Positions 19,519-31,348 of a stretch of 44,740 nucleotides of DNA are shown in pieces. A program made the translations under genes and the position numbers. This DNA is from an uncultured Bacilli bacterium (GTDB lineage: Bacteria; Bacillota_I; Bacilli_A; RF39; UBA660): positions 1 through 44,740 of the forward strand of contig CANROK010000005.1 of NCBI GenBank assembly GCA_947632205.1, read 5' to 3'. Each line of letters opens with the position of its first letter. Position 1 is the stretch's first letter. Below the pieces are notes generated by a model that worked only from the letters and a program-made list of their open reading frames with translations, ran no database searches and was not told the origin of the DNA.

Positions 19519-20199
19519 ATGAGTATAATTAAAAGAAAAGAAAGAGGCAGTTTAATTGTTATTTCGGGACCAAGTGGTGTTGGTAAAGATTCAGTTGTAG
19601 CTAAATATTTAGAAAGCCACGATAAAACATGGTTATCCGTTTCTACAACATCGAGACCAATGCGTGATAATGATACTGAAGGTGTAACATATAATTTTGT
19701 TACTAAAGATGAATTTGAAACATTAATTAAAGAAGATTATTTCTTAGAATATGCTAAGTATGCTGATAATTATTATGGTACCCCAAAAAAGTTTATTAAC
19801 GAAAAATTAGATAATGGTATTGATGTTATTTTAGTTATTGAAATTCAAGGAGCAATGAAAGTAAAAGAATTAATTCCAGAAGCCATATTTATTTTTATTC
19901 TACCTCCTAATTTAAAAACTTTAAAAGAAAGATTAGAAAAAAGAAAAACAGAATCTAAAGAAAAGATGATTGAAAGATTTAAAATTGCCTATAAAGAAAT
20001 AAATGAAGTAACAAAATATAATTATGTTGTTATTAATGATGATTTAGATGATGCAGTTAGTAAAATAGATGCTATACTAACTAGTGAAAAATGTCGTTGT
20101 GATCGTATTGAAGAAGTATATTTAAATAATGAAGAAGAATACATGCATATGATGCTTTTAGATGATAAAGACATGCCAAATAAAGTTATAGAAATTTAA
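19519..20199 (+). CDS. gmk: Guanylate kinase
   Basis: GSLIVISGPSGVGKDSV, STTSRPMRDNDTEGVTYNFV, VILVIEIQGAMKV; RBS GAAAGGA. Confidence 0.92.
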   Translation: MSIIKRKERGSLIVISGPSGVGKDSVVAKYLESHDKTWLSVSTTSRPMRDNDTEGVTYNFVTKDEFETLIKEDYFLEYAKYADNYYGTPKKFINEKLDNGIDVILVIEIQGAMKVKELIPEAIFIFILPPNLKTLKERLEKRKTESKEKMIERFKIAYKEINEVTKYNYVVINDDLDDAVSKIDAILTSEKCRCDRIEEVYLNNEEEYMHMMLLDDKDMPNKVIEI

Positions 20200-20231
20200 A
20201 AGAGAATTCGTAATTATTGAATTCTCTTTTT
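20199..20231. terminator. Bidirectional terminator
   Basis: AAAAGAGAATTCgtaattattGAATTCTCTTTTTT. Confidence 0.7.
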
Positions 20232-21314
20232 TCTTAATGATTTAATATCTATTATATTAGAATTATTATTTCCAGAATTACTAGGTATTTCTCTTCTTAA
20301 TAGTTCTTCTAAGAACGATAATTTACTATAATCTAATTTATCTTCTTCTACTTCATCTGTTCTATCTTTATAACTTGGATGACATTTACATACTTTATCC
20401 CATATATCTAACCTTTTAGAAATTATTTTATAATATGGATAAAAATCTATAAAGTCAGTTGGAGAACCGGTAACACAGCTTTCAATCATTTTAAGCATAA
20501 TTTTATCATTGTTCTCTTCTTCTGACATTTGATTTTGTTGTTTTTTAATGTATCCCATCCATCTTAGTTTTATATTAAATAATTGATTTTTAAATACATC
20601 TAAGATATCTAAATGCTTAGCAATATAATCTCCTAAATAACTATCATAATTACTTAATAAAGATATTAAATAATTATTAATACCAAATTCTTCTACTTCT
20701 TGATAAGTATCAAATCTTTCATGTAGTAATACTTCTAAATCTATTTTATTAGTTTCAAAAATATCATCAATAAATCTATTAGCAAAATATTTCATTAAAT
20801 GTTCATGTTTACCATATTCAGAGACTAAAATAGCAAATCCCATTTGTAATAATTCTTTTCCTTGCGGTATTAATTCATCACTATTTTTTAGCATACTAAT
20901 ACTAACATTTAAGAATACACATTCCATATTAATTAAAACAGCTATCTTTAATCTTAATTTTTCATCTTTGATATATTTATATAAAAGAACATATAATTCA
21001 AAAATTCCTTTAGATTTTTCTCTTTCTTCAGGAGTTTGTTCTTTATTATCATCTACTTCTTCATATTTATCTATACAATTATAAAAGACTTTCTGAATAA
21101 AATCTAAATCTTCATGGAATTTATCAACAAGGTAAACAGCAAAATTAGGATTAGCTTTTAATTCATCTGAGCAAAAGTTATACATCTTTTTATCATTAGT
21201 ATAATCTATTACTTTTTGCATAAATTCAAAATCATTTTCTAATTCTTCTTCATCAAAGCCCGTATCTAAACCATTAACATATTTATATATCACATTAAAA
21301 TTATATTTATTCAT
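20214..21314 (-). CDS. Hypothetical protein
   Basis: 366-aa ORF, helical, in operon with 21343-22113. Confidence 0.6.
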   Translation of the reverse strand: MNKYNFNVIYKYVNGLDTGFDEEELENDFEFMQKVIDYTNDKKMYNFCSDELKANPNFAVYLVDKFHEDLDFIQKVFYNCIDKYEEVDDNKEQTPEEREKSKGIFELYVLLYKYIKDEKLRLKIAVLINMECVFLNVSISMLKNSDELIPQGKELLQMGFAILVSEYGKHEHLMKYFANRFIDDIFETNKIDLEVLLHERFDTYQEVEEFGINNYLISLLSNYDSYLGDYIAKHLDILDVFKNQLFNIKLRWMGYIKKQQNQMSEEENNDKIMLKMIESCVTGSPTDFIDFYPYYKIISKRLDIWDKVCKCHPSYKDRTDEVEEDKLDYSKLSFLEELLRREIPSNSGNNNSNIIDIKSLRKKRIQ

Positions 21315-21342
21315 TATTATTCACAAAACCCCTTTCATATTT

Positions 21343-22113
21343 TTATTTTGTTAAATAATTTTTAGTTTTTTTTAAGAAAGAATAACCATTTTCATTTAAT
21401 TCTTTAATTGTGGTAACACCTGTTTTTAAAGCTTCAACTAACTTATATTCTCTACCATTTTTAATAACATACATTGATCCACTTTTTATACAAGTAAAGT
21501 AATAAACATATTGATTATCTTCATAAAAGAAATCTAAAGCTTGAGCACAATATTCACCAGATTTATCAACTAAAGTAACTGTTTTATTAGTATCAGCAAA
21601 AACTTGAAATCTATTTATTTTTGGATTGGTCTTTATATTAGGTAATTCTTGCTCTTTAGTTTTTTCTTTCATTACATCTTGATTAGATTCTTCTATTATA
21701 TTTTCTTCAGTTGGTATATTATTATTTGCATTTTTTTCTTCTATATTATAATTATTTTGGGTTTCTTCTTTAGTAACTTTTTCTGTAACCATTGGCTTTT
21801 GTTTTTCATTATCTGTATTATTGTAATTAGAATTTACATTAGTTTGTTCTTCTTTAATTACTTCTTTATTTTCAATTATATTTTGACTATTATTATTTAC
21901 TGCTTTAACTTCAATATTATTATCTTCAATATCTACAATTTCATCATCTATTTCAATTGGATTATGAAATTTATAATTGGTTTTAGTAAAACTACTATCT
22001 TCTAAAGTTAATTTGCTATTAACATCCACAATTGTATCTAATTTTTTACTATTATTAAGTAATAAACCTGTAATAACACTTAATACTGTAATAACAATTA
22101 TTAATTTTTTCAT
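21343..22113 (-). CDS. Hypothetical exported/membrane-anchored protein
   Basis: N-term hydrophobic KKLIIVITVLSVITGLLL, long Asn/Glu-rich linker, C-terminal globular segment. Confidence 0.6.
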   Translation of the reverse strand: MKKLIIVITVLSVITGLLLNNSKKLDTIVDVNSKLTLEDSSFTKTNYKFHNPIEIDDEIVDIEDNNIEVKAVNNNSQNIIENKEVIKEEQTNVNSNYNNTDNEKQKPMVTEKVTKEETQNNYNIEEKNANNNIPTEENIIEESNQDVMKEKTKEQELPNIKTNPKINRFQVFADTNKTVTLVDKSGEYCAQALDFFYEDNQYVYYFTCIKSGSMYVIKNGREYKLVEALKTGVTTIKELNENGYSFLKKTKNYLTK

Positions 22114-22139
22114 TTATATTCCCCCTTAAAAACGATATA

Positions 22140-22168
22140 ATTATACCATAAATGTCAATTTTTGTCAA
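22140..22168 (-). promoter_or_regulatory. Sigma-A type promoter for the 22113 to 20214 operon
   Basis: Minus strand TTGACA-N17-TATAAT with TGG extended -10. Confidence 0.75.
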
Positions 22169-22302
22169 TGTATCGTAATTTTTGTGTAACTCTATTGACT
22201 AACTAATTTACATTTTAACAAAAATTACCTATTAAAATCAATTATTACCAAGTATAAGAAAGTTAAAAAACTTCACACTATTAACAGGAAAGGAGGATAC
22301 TT

Positions 22303-23049
22303 ATGACTAAAACAATAAAACAAATAGCATTATTAATTTTATTAATATTATTACCTACAATCGTATTTGCAGAGGCAAGTACAGTTGTTAATAATGAAGA
22401 AGAATTATTAAATGCCCTTAAAAATGAAGATGTTAAAACTATTATCTTAAATAAAGATATCGAAACAACGCAAAAAATTAATATTACTAGACCAATTTAT
22501 CTTGATGGTAATAATCATACAATGAAATACGTTGGCACATTTGGTGAAGACCATAGTAAAGATAACAAAGTATGGGGTGGAATATATGTCCTTCAAGTAT
22601 ATAGAACTAATGCCACAATTAAAGATATAAAATTAACCGGAGCTAATGCTGGTTTACTAATAAATGGTAGTGAAATTACTTTTGAAGGCACTATTGATGT
22701 ATCTGGTAATGGTTTTGGGGGAATCGAACTTTCTCAAGGATCTGGGGTTACAGAAACATCTAAATTATCTGTTAAAGATGGCGGAAGCATTGTAAATAAA
22801 GATGAAACGAAAGAAACACCTACCCTATGGGTACCATCTGATTCTAAAGATGCTGTAGTAGTTATGAATGGTATTAAACAAATAATTGATTCAGGAAAAG
22901 AAGTAACACTTTCTGAAATTAGTGAATTATTTGATTTAACAGAAACTCCTCAAACTAGTGATAATATATCTATCTATTTAGGTTTATCTCTTATAAGTTT
23001 AATAAGTTTAGTTACAGTATCTATAAAAGGATTAAAAAAGGAATTCTAA
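22303..23049 (+). CDS. Surface protein with beta-helix-like region and TPQTSD sorting signal
   Basis: Signal peptide; 'INITRPIYLDGNNHTM...NATIKDIKLTGANAGLLING'; C-term TETPQTSDNISIYLGLSLISLISLVTVSIKGLKKEF; RBS AAAGGAGGA. Confidence 0.7.
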   Translation: MTKTIKQIALLILLILLPTIVFAEASTVVNNEEELLNALKNEDVKTIILNKDIETTQKINITRPIYLDGNNHTMKYVGTFGEDHSKDNKVWGGIYVLQVYRTNATIKDIKLTGANAGLLINGSEITFEGTIDVSGNGFGGIELSQGSGVTETSKLSVKDGGSIVNKDETKETPTLWVPSDSKDAVVVMNGIKQIIDSGKEVTLSEISELFDLTETPQTSDNISIYLGLSLISLISLVTVSIKGLKKEF

Positions 23050-23109
23050 AAAAAGGGTTTCTTTTTTTTAAAGTTTGTGTTAATATATTACTCACTAATT
23101 GGAGGGAAT

Positions 23110-23764
23110 ATGGGATATTTTGATAATTTAGATAGTTTAAAGCAACAAATAGAAGAAAAAACCAAACTAAATTTTGAAATAGAAAGGAATAGGAATCAAG
23201 AAATTGACGAAAGAAGAACTTATAGAAAAATGTTATAAAACTGCAGAAATAATTGAAAAATATTCTTCATTTCAGTCATCTACTATCGGTCAAGTTTTTG
23301 CTGAGCTTATCGGCATTTACAAACAAAAAAAATATATTAGTTATACGGAATATGCTAAACTTTGTTATACTAATTATTTATTAGACTCAATATTAATAAT
23401 TATGCCAGAAGAAAAGCGCTCCTTTTATACTTGGATTCATGACGATGATGATAAAATCGTATCTTTTAAAAAAACTAAAGACGATAAAACTATTACAGTA
23501 TATACAAAAGAGGATAGTTTATTATCAATGCGTCCAAATATAAAATATAATATTGTATATAATGATGATATAGACAATCCAAGTAACTTATTATTCATTA
23601 AAGAATTTATTGATTATGTTATAAACTATCGTATTGAAAATGAAATAGATGATATTTCTTTAGAAGAATTAGAAAAATTAAAAGACGAATTTATAAATAA
23701 TCACCAAGTTGAAATTGAAGAATATCATAAAAATAATAATTTAACTTTGAAAAGAGAAAGATAA
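23110..23764 (+). pseudogene. Split/frameshifted paralog of 23786-24574 (N-part from ATG 23110, C-part in the +1 frame from about 23204)
   Basis: MGYFDNLDSLKQQIEEKTKLNFEIERNRNQEID in one frame aligns to MKYLDELKELEKKLEENKKNLVEIQVKKNQEIE; remainder (KCYKTAEIIEKYSSF...) is in the +1 frame; GGAGGG RBS before 23110. Confidence 0.6.
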
Positions 23765-23805
23765 TCTTTCCCTTTTTTATTATTTATGCTAATATATTAC
23801 TTACA

Positions 23806-24574
23806 AAGTGGAGGATTTATGAAATATTTAGACGAACTAAAAGAATTAGAAAAAAAATTAGAAGAAAATAAAAAAAATTTAGTTGAAATACAAGTTAAAA
23901 AGAATCAAGAAATTGAAACAAATCCAGAACAAATTATTCTTAACTATACTGATAAAATTAATCAAAATTTTTTAGAAAAAAACAAAATTATAGAAAGAAC
24001 TATTGCAATCAAAAAATTGATTGAAAAATATTCTACTTTTAATAGATATAATCTTGGTCAAGTTCTTGCTGAAATTACAAGTATTTATAAACAAGAAGAA
24101 TATGTTAATTACTTATCCACTATTGACTATTGTATTAGTTATGATAACCATTTACCTATAGAAGGGTTAATGATTACGCCAACATACGACAAGAGAGAAG
24201 AATTTTCTAATATGTACATTGATGATCATAATGATCGATTAATAGCTTTAGTTAGTTATCATAAAGTTGCTAACCCACTTGAAAAATTTGTTATGAATCT
24301 TTATAACTGTATTACAATATATGAATATGATTTCATTTTTAAATTATTACATACAAATATCGTATATAATGATGATATAAATAATCCTAAAAATGTAATA
24401 TTTATTAAAGAATTTGTTGATTATGTTATAAATTATCGTATCGAAAATAAGATAGATGATATTTCTTTAGAAGAATTAGAAAAACTAAAAGACGAATTTA
24501 TAAATGATCACCAAATAGAAATTACAGAATATCATAAGAAAAATAATTTAATTTTAAAGAGAGAAAAAAATTAA
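23806..24574 (+). CDS. Hypothetical protein, tandem paralog of 23110-23764; N-terminal coiled coil
   Basis: Shares NIVYNDDI.NP.N..FIKEF.DYVINYRIEN.IDDISLEELEKLKDEFIN.HQ.EI.EYHK.NNL.LKRE with its neighbour; likely start MKYLDELKE near 23819 with GGAGG RBS. Confidence 0.6.
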
Positions 24575-24592
24575 TTTTCTCTTTTTTGTTCT
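24562..24592. terminator. Bidirectional terminator between convergent genes
   Basis: AGAGAAAAAAATTAATTTTCTCTTTTTTG. Confidence 0.6.
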
Positions 24593-25371
24593 TTTATTAA
24601 TTTAGCATGAGCTACTACTCTTTCATTATCACCATAGCAACTTGATAAAGTAAGGATTTTATCTTTAACATTAACATAAGTATTAAAATTAAAGATACTT
24701 CTTTTAGTTATAATATTTATAAATTCATTGTAATCATCTCTTGTTTTAAAATAAGTTTTTATATAATAATTCTCTTTCGGTATATGATAAACACTAAATA
24801 TTAAAAAGATATAATTATATTTAGGAGTAGATATTTTTATTAAATGATTGTTTAAATCGCTAAACCAATTTTCTTCTAAAACATTTTTAAGGGAACCAAA
24901 CATAGAATTATCTTTTCTTCGATGACCATAAATAATTGTATTGTAATTTAAAGTATCTAAATTATTACGGTAATCTAAGAATATCCAACCAGCTTTACTC
25001 TTACTTTTATCAAATGAATGGGTTAAATAATAACTATTATCGATAGTTTTAACTATGGGATAATCAATAATTGTCCCATTTACTTGAATATATCCCACTA
25101 CCTCATCATTAATATTAATTAAATCATTAAAATCAACTTCTAAAAAAGATTCATCTTGAAATTTATAGATATCATCTTTTTTATTATCGGGAGCATTTAT
25201 TAATTCATTATTATTACTTAAATTCTTTATCTTAATATTTTCTTTTATTGTATCATTTATTACTTTAGTATGATTATTATCAATACCCCATAAAATTAAA
25301 TGATAAGAACTATAAATAAAAACAATAAATAATATTACAATTAAAAAATACTTTTTATTCATAAACATCAT
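24571..25371 (-). CDS. Class B-like sortase (second)
   Basis: NTIIYGHRRKDNSMFGSLK, TLSSCYG catalytic Cys; N-term TM. Confidence 0.87.
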   Translation of the reverse strand: MMFMNKKYFLIVILFIVFIYSSYHLILWGIDNNHTKVINDTIKENIKIKNLSNNNELINAPDNKKDDIYKFQDESFLEVDFNDLININDEVVGYIQVNGTIIDYPIVKTIDNSYYLTHSFDKSKSKAGWIFLDYRNNLDTLNYNTIIYGHRRKDNSMFGSLKNVLEENWFSDLNNHLIKISTPKYNYIFLIFSVYHIPKENYYIKTYFKTRDDYNEFINIITKRSIFNFNTYVNVKDKILTLSSCYGDNERVVAHAKLIKEQKREN

Positions 25372-25403
25372 TATTATTATGAATAAAAGTATTTATTTTT
25401 ATG

Positions 25404-27992
25404 TTAATCCTTAAATAATTTAACTAATACTTTTTTAAATATCTCATCAATGATAAATATAATTATAACTATAATTAAGGATATTAAAAAATAAGTAAAA
25501 GGAATATCAACAATATTAAATATATTTTTTATTGGCGTTATAAACACAATAAATTGAATAATTATTAGTAATAAAATACTTCTATTTAAATAACCATTAC
25601 TAAAGAAATTACTATTTATTACTCTTTTTTTAACATTACGGCAGGAATATGCAAAGACAATTTCTAATAAAATTAAAGTTAAAAAACCAACGGAGGCAGC
25701 AATTGCAACTGTAGATAGTTTACTAATAATATAGTATACACTAAAAATAGCAATAGATTTTATAATCGCAGAAAATATAATTTTAGCAAGTAAGAAAGGA
25801 GTAAAGAAAGAACTATCTTTTTTTCTTACATCTCTTTTCATTACATTTTCATCTTCCCTTTCAAATGCTAAAGCAATTGCTGGGATACTATCTGTAATTA
25901 AATTAATATATAAAAGTTGGATTGGATTAAATATTTCAATACCTAAAAGTAAGCCAATAAAAACGATAATTATTTCGGTAATATTACCAGCTAGTAAATA
26001 AACTAAAACATTTCTAATATTATCAAAAATTCTTCTTCCTTCTTTAACGGCAGATACAATTGTTGAAAAACTATCATCTTCCAATATAACATCAGAAACA
26101 CTTTTAGATACTTCTGTACCAGTTATACCCATACCAACCCCAATATCAGCTTCTTTTAAAGCTGGGGCATCATTTACGCCATCACCCGTCATTGCTACTA
26201 CTTTATTATTTTCTTTCCAAGCTCTAACTATAGCAAGTTTATTCATGGGACTAACTCTAGCATATACAGAATACTTATGGACATTTTTCTTTAAAGTTGA
26301 TGGACTCATCTCATCTATTTCTAAACCCGTGATTGCCTCTACTTCACTATTTATGATACCAATATCTTTAGCTATTGAAATAGCGGTTCTAAGACTATCA
26401 CCTGTAATCATTATTGGCCTTATATGAGCACTAATACAAGATTTAATTGCATCTTTAACATCCATTCTTGGTGGATCAATCATTGATGTAAGGCCAACAA
26501 AAATTAAATCATTTTCAATATTATCTAAATCATAATTGCTTTTTAAATCTTGATAAGCATAGCCAAGTACTCGGTAAGCATTATCAGCTTCTTTTTTCTC
26601 TACTTCTAATATCTTTTCTTTATTAGCCCTTGTTAATTCTTTAATCTCTCCATCTTCTAAAATATATTTACAATATTTAATAACGGAATCTAAACTTCCC
26701 TTTGTATATATATTAATCTTTTTATCTTCTCTATTAATGGTACTCATCATTTTTCTTTCAGAATCAAATGGTATTTCATCAATTCTTAAAGCATTTTTTC
26801 TTAATATATCTACATCTATATGTAAATCAGCACATTCATATAATGCTATTTCCGTAGGATCTCCTAAAAATTCATTATTATCTTTAGTTGCGTCATTATT
26901 AAGAGCCATAATTTTAAGTAATATATTATCTTTTTCTAAATCTTTAGGTCCTATAATTTTACCATTATAGTATATTTCTACTACTCGCATTTTATTTTGC
27001 GTAATAGTACCCGTTTTATCTGAACAAATTATTTCGGTACAACCAAGGGTTTCCACACTACTCATTTTTCTAACAATGGCTTTCTTTTTGGCAAGGGTAT
27101 TCATACCTAAAGAAAGAATAATCGTAATTACGGCAGGCATTCCCTCAGGTATAGCTGCAACTGCTAGAGAAATAGATAATAATAATATTTCTTTAAATTC
27201 CATTCCTCTTATTACACCAATTATAAAGATAATTATAATAATTATCATTATAACTAAAGATAAAAACTTACTGATATCATTAATTTTTATTTGTAGAGGT
27301 GTAAGTTCCTCATTCTTTTCTAATAAAGTTTCAGCAATGCGTCCTAGTTCCGTATTCATACCTGTTTCACATACTACGGCTTCACATTTACCATAAACAA
27401 CATTAGTTCCTTGATAAATCATATTGCTTCTTAAAGAAAGTGGAATATTTTCATCTAATTTAAGAATTTTTTTGGATACCGGTAAAGATTCACCAGTTAA
27501 TGATGATTCATCAATTTTTAAAGATACTTCTTTAATAATCCTCGCATCAGCTGGAACTGTATCACCAGCTTCTAAAACTAAAATATCTCCTTTAACTATT
27601 TCTTCACTATTTACTAAACTTATTTTATTATTTCTTCTTACTTTAACTTTACTAATATTCATTTTCTTTAAAGCAAGTACTTCTTTTTCAGCTTTAGCTT
27701 CTTGTAAAAATCCTAATATAGCATTTAAAAAAACTATGGCTAAAATAATAATACTATCGAGAAAACTTTCATGATTTAATAAAGATATAATAAAAGAAAT
27801 AATTGCTGCAATAATTAATATTATAATCATAATATCTTTAAATTCTTTTATATTACTTTCTTTTTTTTCTTCTTTTAATTTATTTAAGCCATCTTTTTCA
27901 AATCTTTTTGCAACTTCACTTTCGTTAAGTCCTTCTTCTTTAGTATCTAATTTTTTTAATACTTCTTCAACCTCTAAATTATAATATTTCAT
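25404..27992 (-). CDS. P-type cation-transporting ATPase (P2A Ca2+-ATPase-like)
   Basis: CSDKTGTITQNKM, LTGES, MTGDGVNDAPALKEADIGVGMG, AVAAIPEGMPAVIT. Confidence 0.93.
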   Translation of the reverse strand: MKYYNLEVEEVLKKLDTKEEGLNESEVAKRFEKDGLNKLKEEKKESNIKEFKDIMIIILIIAAIISFIISLLNHESFLDSIIILAIVFLNAILGFLQEAKAEKEVLALKKMNISKVKVRRNNKISLVNSEEIVKGDILVLEAGDTVPADARIIKEVSLKIDESSLTGESLPVSKKILKLDENIPLSLRSNMIYQGTNVVYGKCEAVVCETGMNTELGRIAETLLEKNEELTPLQIKINDISKFLSLVIMIIIIIIFIIGVIRGMEFKEILLLSISLAVAAIPEGMPAVITIILSLGMNTLAKKKAIVRKMSSVETLGCTEIICSDKTGTITQNKMRVVEIYYNGKIIGPKDLEKDNILLKIMALNNDATKDNNEFLGDPTEIALYECADLHIDVDILRKNALRIDEIPFDSERKMMSTINREDKKINIYTKGSLDSVIKYCKYILEDGEIKELTRANKEKILEVEKKEADNAYRVLGYAYQDLKSNYDLDNIENDLIFVGLTSMIDPPRMDVKDAIKSCISAHIRPIMITGDSLRTAISIAKDIGIINSEVEAITGLEIDEMSPSTLKKNVHKYSVYARVSPMNKLAIVRAWKENNKVVAMTGDGVNDAPALKEADIGVGMGITGTEVSKSVSDVILEDDSFSTIVSAVKEGRRIFDNIRNVLVYLLAGNITEIIIVFIGLLLGIEIFNPIQLLYINLITDSIPAIALAFEREDENVMKRDVRKKDSSFFTPFLLAKIIFSAIIKSIAIFSVYYIISKLSTVAIAASVGFLTLILLEIVFAYSCRNVKKRVINSNFFSNGYLNRSILLLIIIQFIVFITPIKNIFNIVDIPFTYFLISLIIVIIIFIIDEIFKKVLVKLFKD

Positions 27993-28003
27993 ACATTTCC
28001 AAT

Positions 28004-29290
<1,287 letters not shown>

Positions 29291-29351
29291 TTATCATAAT
29301 TTATATAATTTTAAAATAGTTAAAAAGTGATATAATAATAAGGGTGATGAT

Positions 29352-30536
29352 ATGAAAAAACATATGTTTTTATATATTATTATAATATCTATATTAATAT
29401 GTAGTTTTTATGCTTTTTATGATATCAAAATGAATTATCGTAAATTTTACTTAAATACAACAGAATATATTCCCAAAAATAATGAAGATAATAATAAAGA
29501 AGAAGAAATTTTCCAAAATGAAAATAATAATATTTTTGCCGATTATGAAAATTTGGCTCAACAAAAGCTTAAAGAATTAACATTAGATGAAAAGATTGCT
29601 CAAACATTATTAGTTAGAAATACAGATGCTCTAAAAACTGATCAAGAGCAATATCAATTCGGAGGAATTGTCTTTTTTGAAAAAGATTTTAAAAATAAAA
29701 GTAAAGATGAAGTAATTACAATGATAAGTAATTTACAAAGTAAATCTAAAATACCACTACTTACAGCAATTGATGAAGAAGGAGGCAAAGTATCAAGAAT
29801 AAGCAGTAATCAAAATTTAACTCCTGAACCCTTTAAATCTAGTCATGATTTATATATAAGTGGGGGCTTTGACGCTATTAAAAATGATACTCTACGTAAA
29901 AGTAGTATTTTATCTGGTCTCGGTTTAAATTTAAATTTAGCACCCGTTGTCGATATTTCCACTAATGAAAGTGATTATATTTATAATAGATCAATTGGTC
30001 TTAATGCCGAAGATACTGGTCATTTTGCTAAAGTAGTAATTGAGGCAAGTAAAGCCGAAAGTGTATCATATACTTTAAAACATTTCCCTGGTTATGGCAA
30101 TAATGCTGATACTCATAAGGGAATTTCTATTGATACAAGAACATATGAAGATATTATAAATAATGATTTAATACCTTTTAAAGAAGGCATTAAAGCTGGT
30201 GCCGAAGCTATTATGGTAAGTCATAACATTGTAACTAGTATTGATTCAAATTATCCATCAACTTTATCTAAACCAATCCATGACTTACTTAGAAATGATT
30301 TAAAATTTACTGGGGTTATTATTACTGATGATTTATCAATGGCAGCGTTAAATGAATACGATAATACAGAAGTACAAGCAATAAAAGCAGGTAATGACTT
30401 ACTTATAACTAGTGACTATAAAACAAGTTTTGAAAATATTAAAAAAGGAATAGAAAATAATCTAATAACCGAAGAAGAACTAGATAACATAGTTATGAGA
30501 ATATTATCTTGGAAATATTATAAAAAACTTTTATAA
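29352..30536 (+). CDS. Glycoside hydrolase family 3, beta-N-acetylhexosaminidase (NagZ-like), membrane-anchored
   Basis: AIDEEGGKVSRI, LNLAPVVDI, KHFPGYGNNADTHKGI, GVIITDDLSMAAL. Confidence 0.9.
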   Translation: MKKHMFLYIIIISILICSFYAFYDIKMNYRKFYLNTTEYIPKNNEDNNKEEEIFQNENNNIFADYENLAQQKLKELTLDEKIAQTLLVRNTDALKTDQEQYQFGGIVFFEKDFKNKSKDEVITMISNLQSKSKIPLLTAIDEEGGKVSRISSNQNLTPEPFKSSHDLYISGGFDAIKNDTLRKSSILSGLGLNLNLAPVVDISTNESDYIYNRSIGLNAEDTGHFAKVVIEASKAESVSYTLKHFPGYGNNADTHKGISIDTRTYEDIINNDLIPFKEGIKAGAEAIMVSHNIVTSIDSNYPSTLSKPIHDLLRNDLKFTGVIITDDLSMAALNEYDNTEVQAIKAGNDLLITSDYKTSFENIKKGIENNLITEEELDNIVMRILSWKYYKKLL

Positions 30537-30577
30537 TATTTTTTTTATTTTGTAATAATATTTACTAGGGAGTTGTT

Positions 30578-31033
30578 ATGAATAAAATTATTAAAAATTT
30601 ATTTTATCTTTTTTTACCTTTAATATCTGGCACTATCATTGGTTTTATAATTAGACCATTTATGGATTATAGTACGCTTGTAAAACCACCTCTTGCCCCA
30701 CCTAGTATCTTATTTCCTATAATGTGGACAATTATTTATCTTCTTTTAGGAATATCTTTCTATTTATATAAAAAGAATTCTTCTAATAATCCTAAAATAA
30801 ACACAACATATTATATTTCTTTAATAATTAATTTGTCTTGGTCAATCTTTTTCTTCATTTTTAAATGGTATTTCTTTACTATTATTGTTACTATTATTCT
30901 CCTAATATCTTTAATATATCTTCTATATTTATTCTATAATCATTATAAAATATCATTTTATTTAAACATTTTATATTTATTATGGCTAATATTTGCTACA
31001 TATTTAACTATAGGTATATTTATTTTAAATTAA
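30578..31033 (+). CDS. TspO/MBR family protein
   Basis: KPPLAPPSILFPIMWTIIYLLLGISFYLYKK. Confidence 0.85.
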   Translation: MNKIIKNLFYLFLPLISGTIIGFIIRPFMDYSTLVKPPLAPPSILFPIMWTIIYLLLGISFYLYKKNSSNNPKINTTYYISLIINLSWSIFFFIFKWYFFTIIVTIILLISLIYLLYLFYNHYKISFYLNILYLLWLIFATYLTIGIFILN

Positions 31034-31058
31034 AAAGAAGATCACTCTTCTTTTTTTA
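31032..31058. terminator. Bidirectional terminator
   Basis: AAAAAGAAGatcactCTTCTTTTTTT. Confidence 0.65.
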
Positions 31059-31290
31059 GTTTTGTTATATTTTTTAATAAGTCATAAGTACCACCAGTAA
31101 AAAGTCCTACTCCCGTAAGCACTAAACTAACATTTTTCGTAATTAAATAATAAATAACAGATGTTATTACTCCTACTAATAAATTTTGGATAGGTATTAT
31201 ATTATTATTTATTTTCGGATGTTTCTTAGCAATTATACCTAAAATAAACGTTATTATCATTGTTACAATAGCAAGAATATTATGTAACAA
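31042..31290 (-). CDS. Small holin-like membrane protein
   Basis: Two to three hydrophobic helices, 82 aa, upstream of a lysozyme gene's strand-mate. Confidence 0.5.
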   Translation of the reverse strand: MLHNILAIVTMIITFILGIIAKKHPKINNNIIPIQNLLVGVITSVIYYLITKNVSLVLTGVGLFTGGTYDLLKNITKLKKEE

Positions 31291-31348
31291 TATATCACTC
31301 CTCTCATATAATATATGAGAGATTTTTCTATAAACAAATAATAATTAC

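Noticed and set aside
21649-22005. 118-aa Phe/Ile-rich plus-strand ORF
   Set aside because: Antisense of an Asn/Glu-rich linker; composition artefact
26245-27774. Plus-strand ORFs (26245, 26737, 27076, 27424) opposite the P-type ATPase
   Set aside because: Antisense shadow frames of a clearly coding gene; no RBS or family similarity
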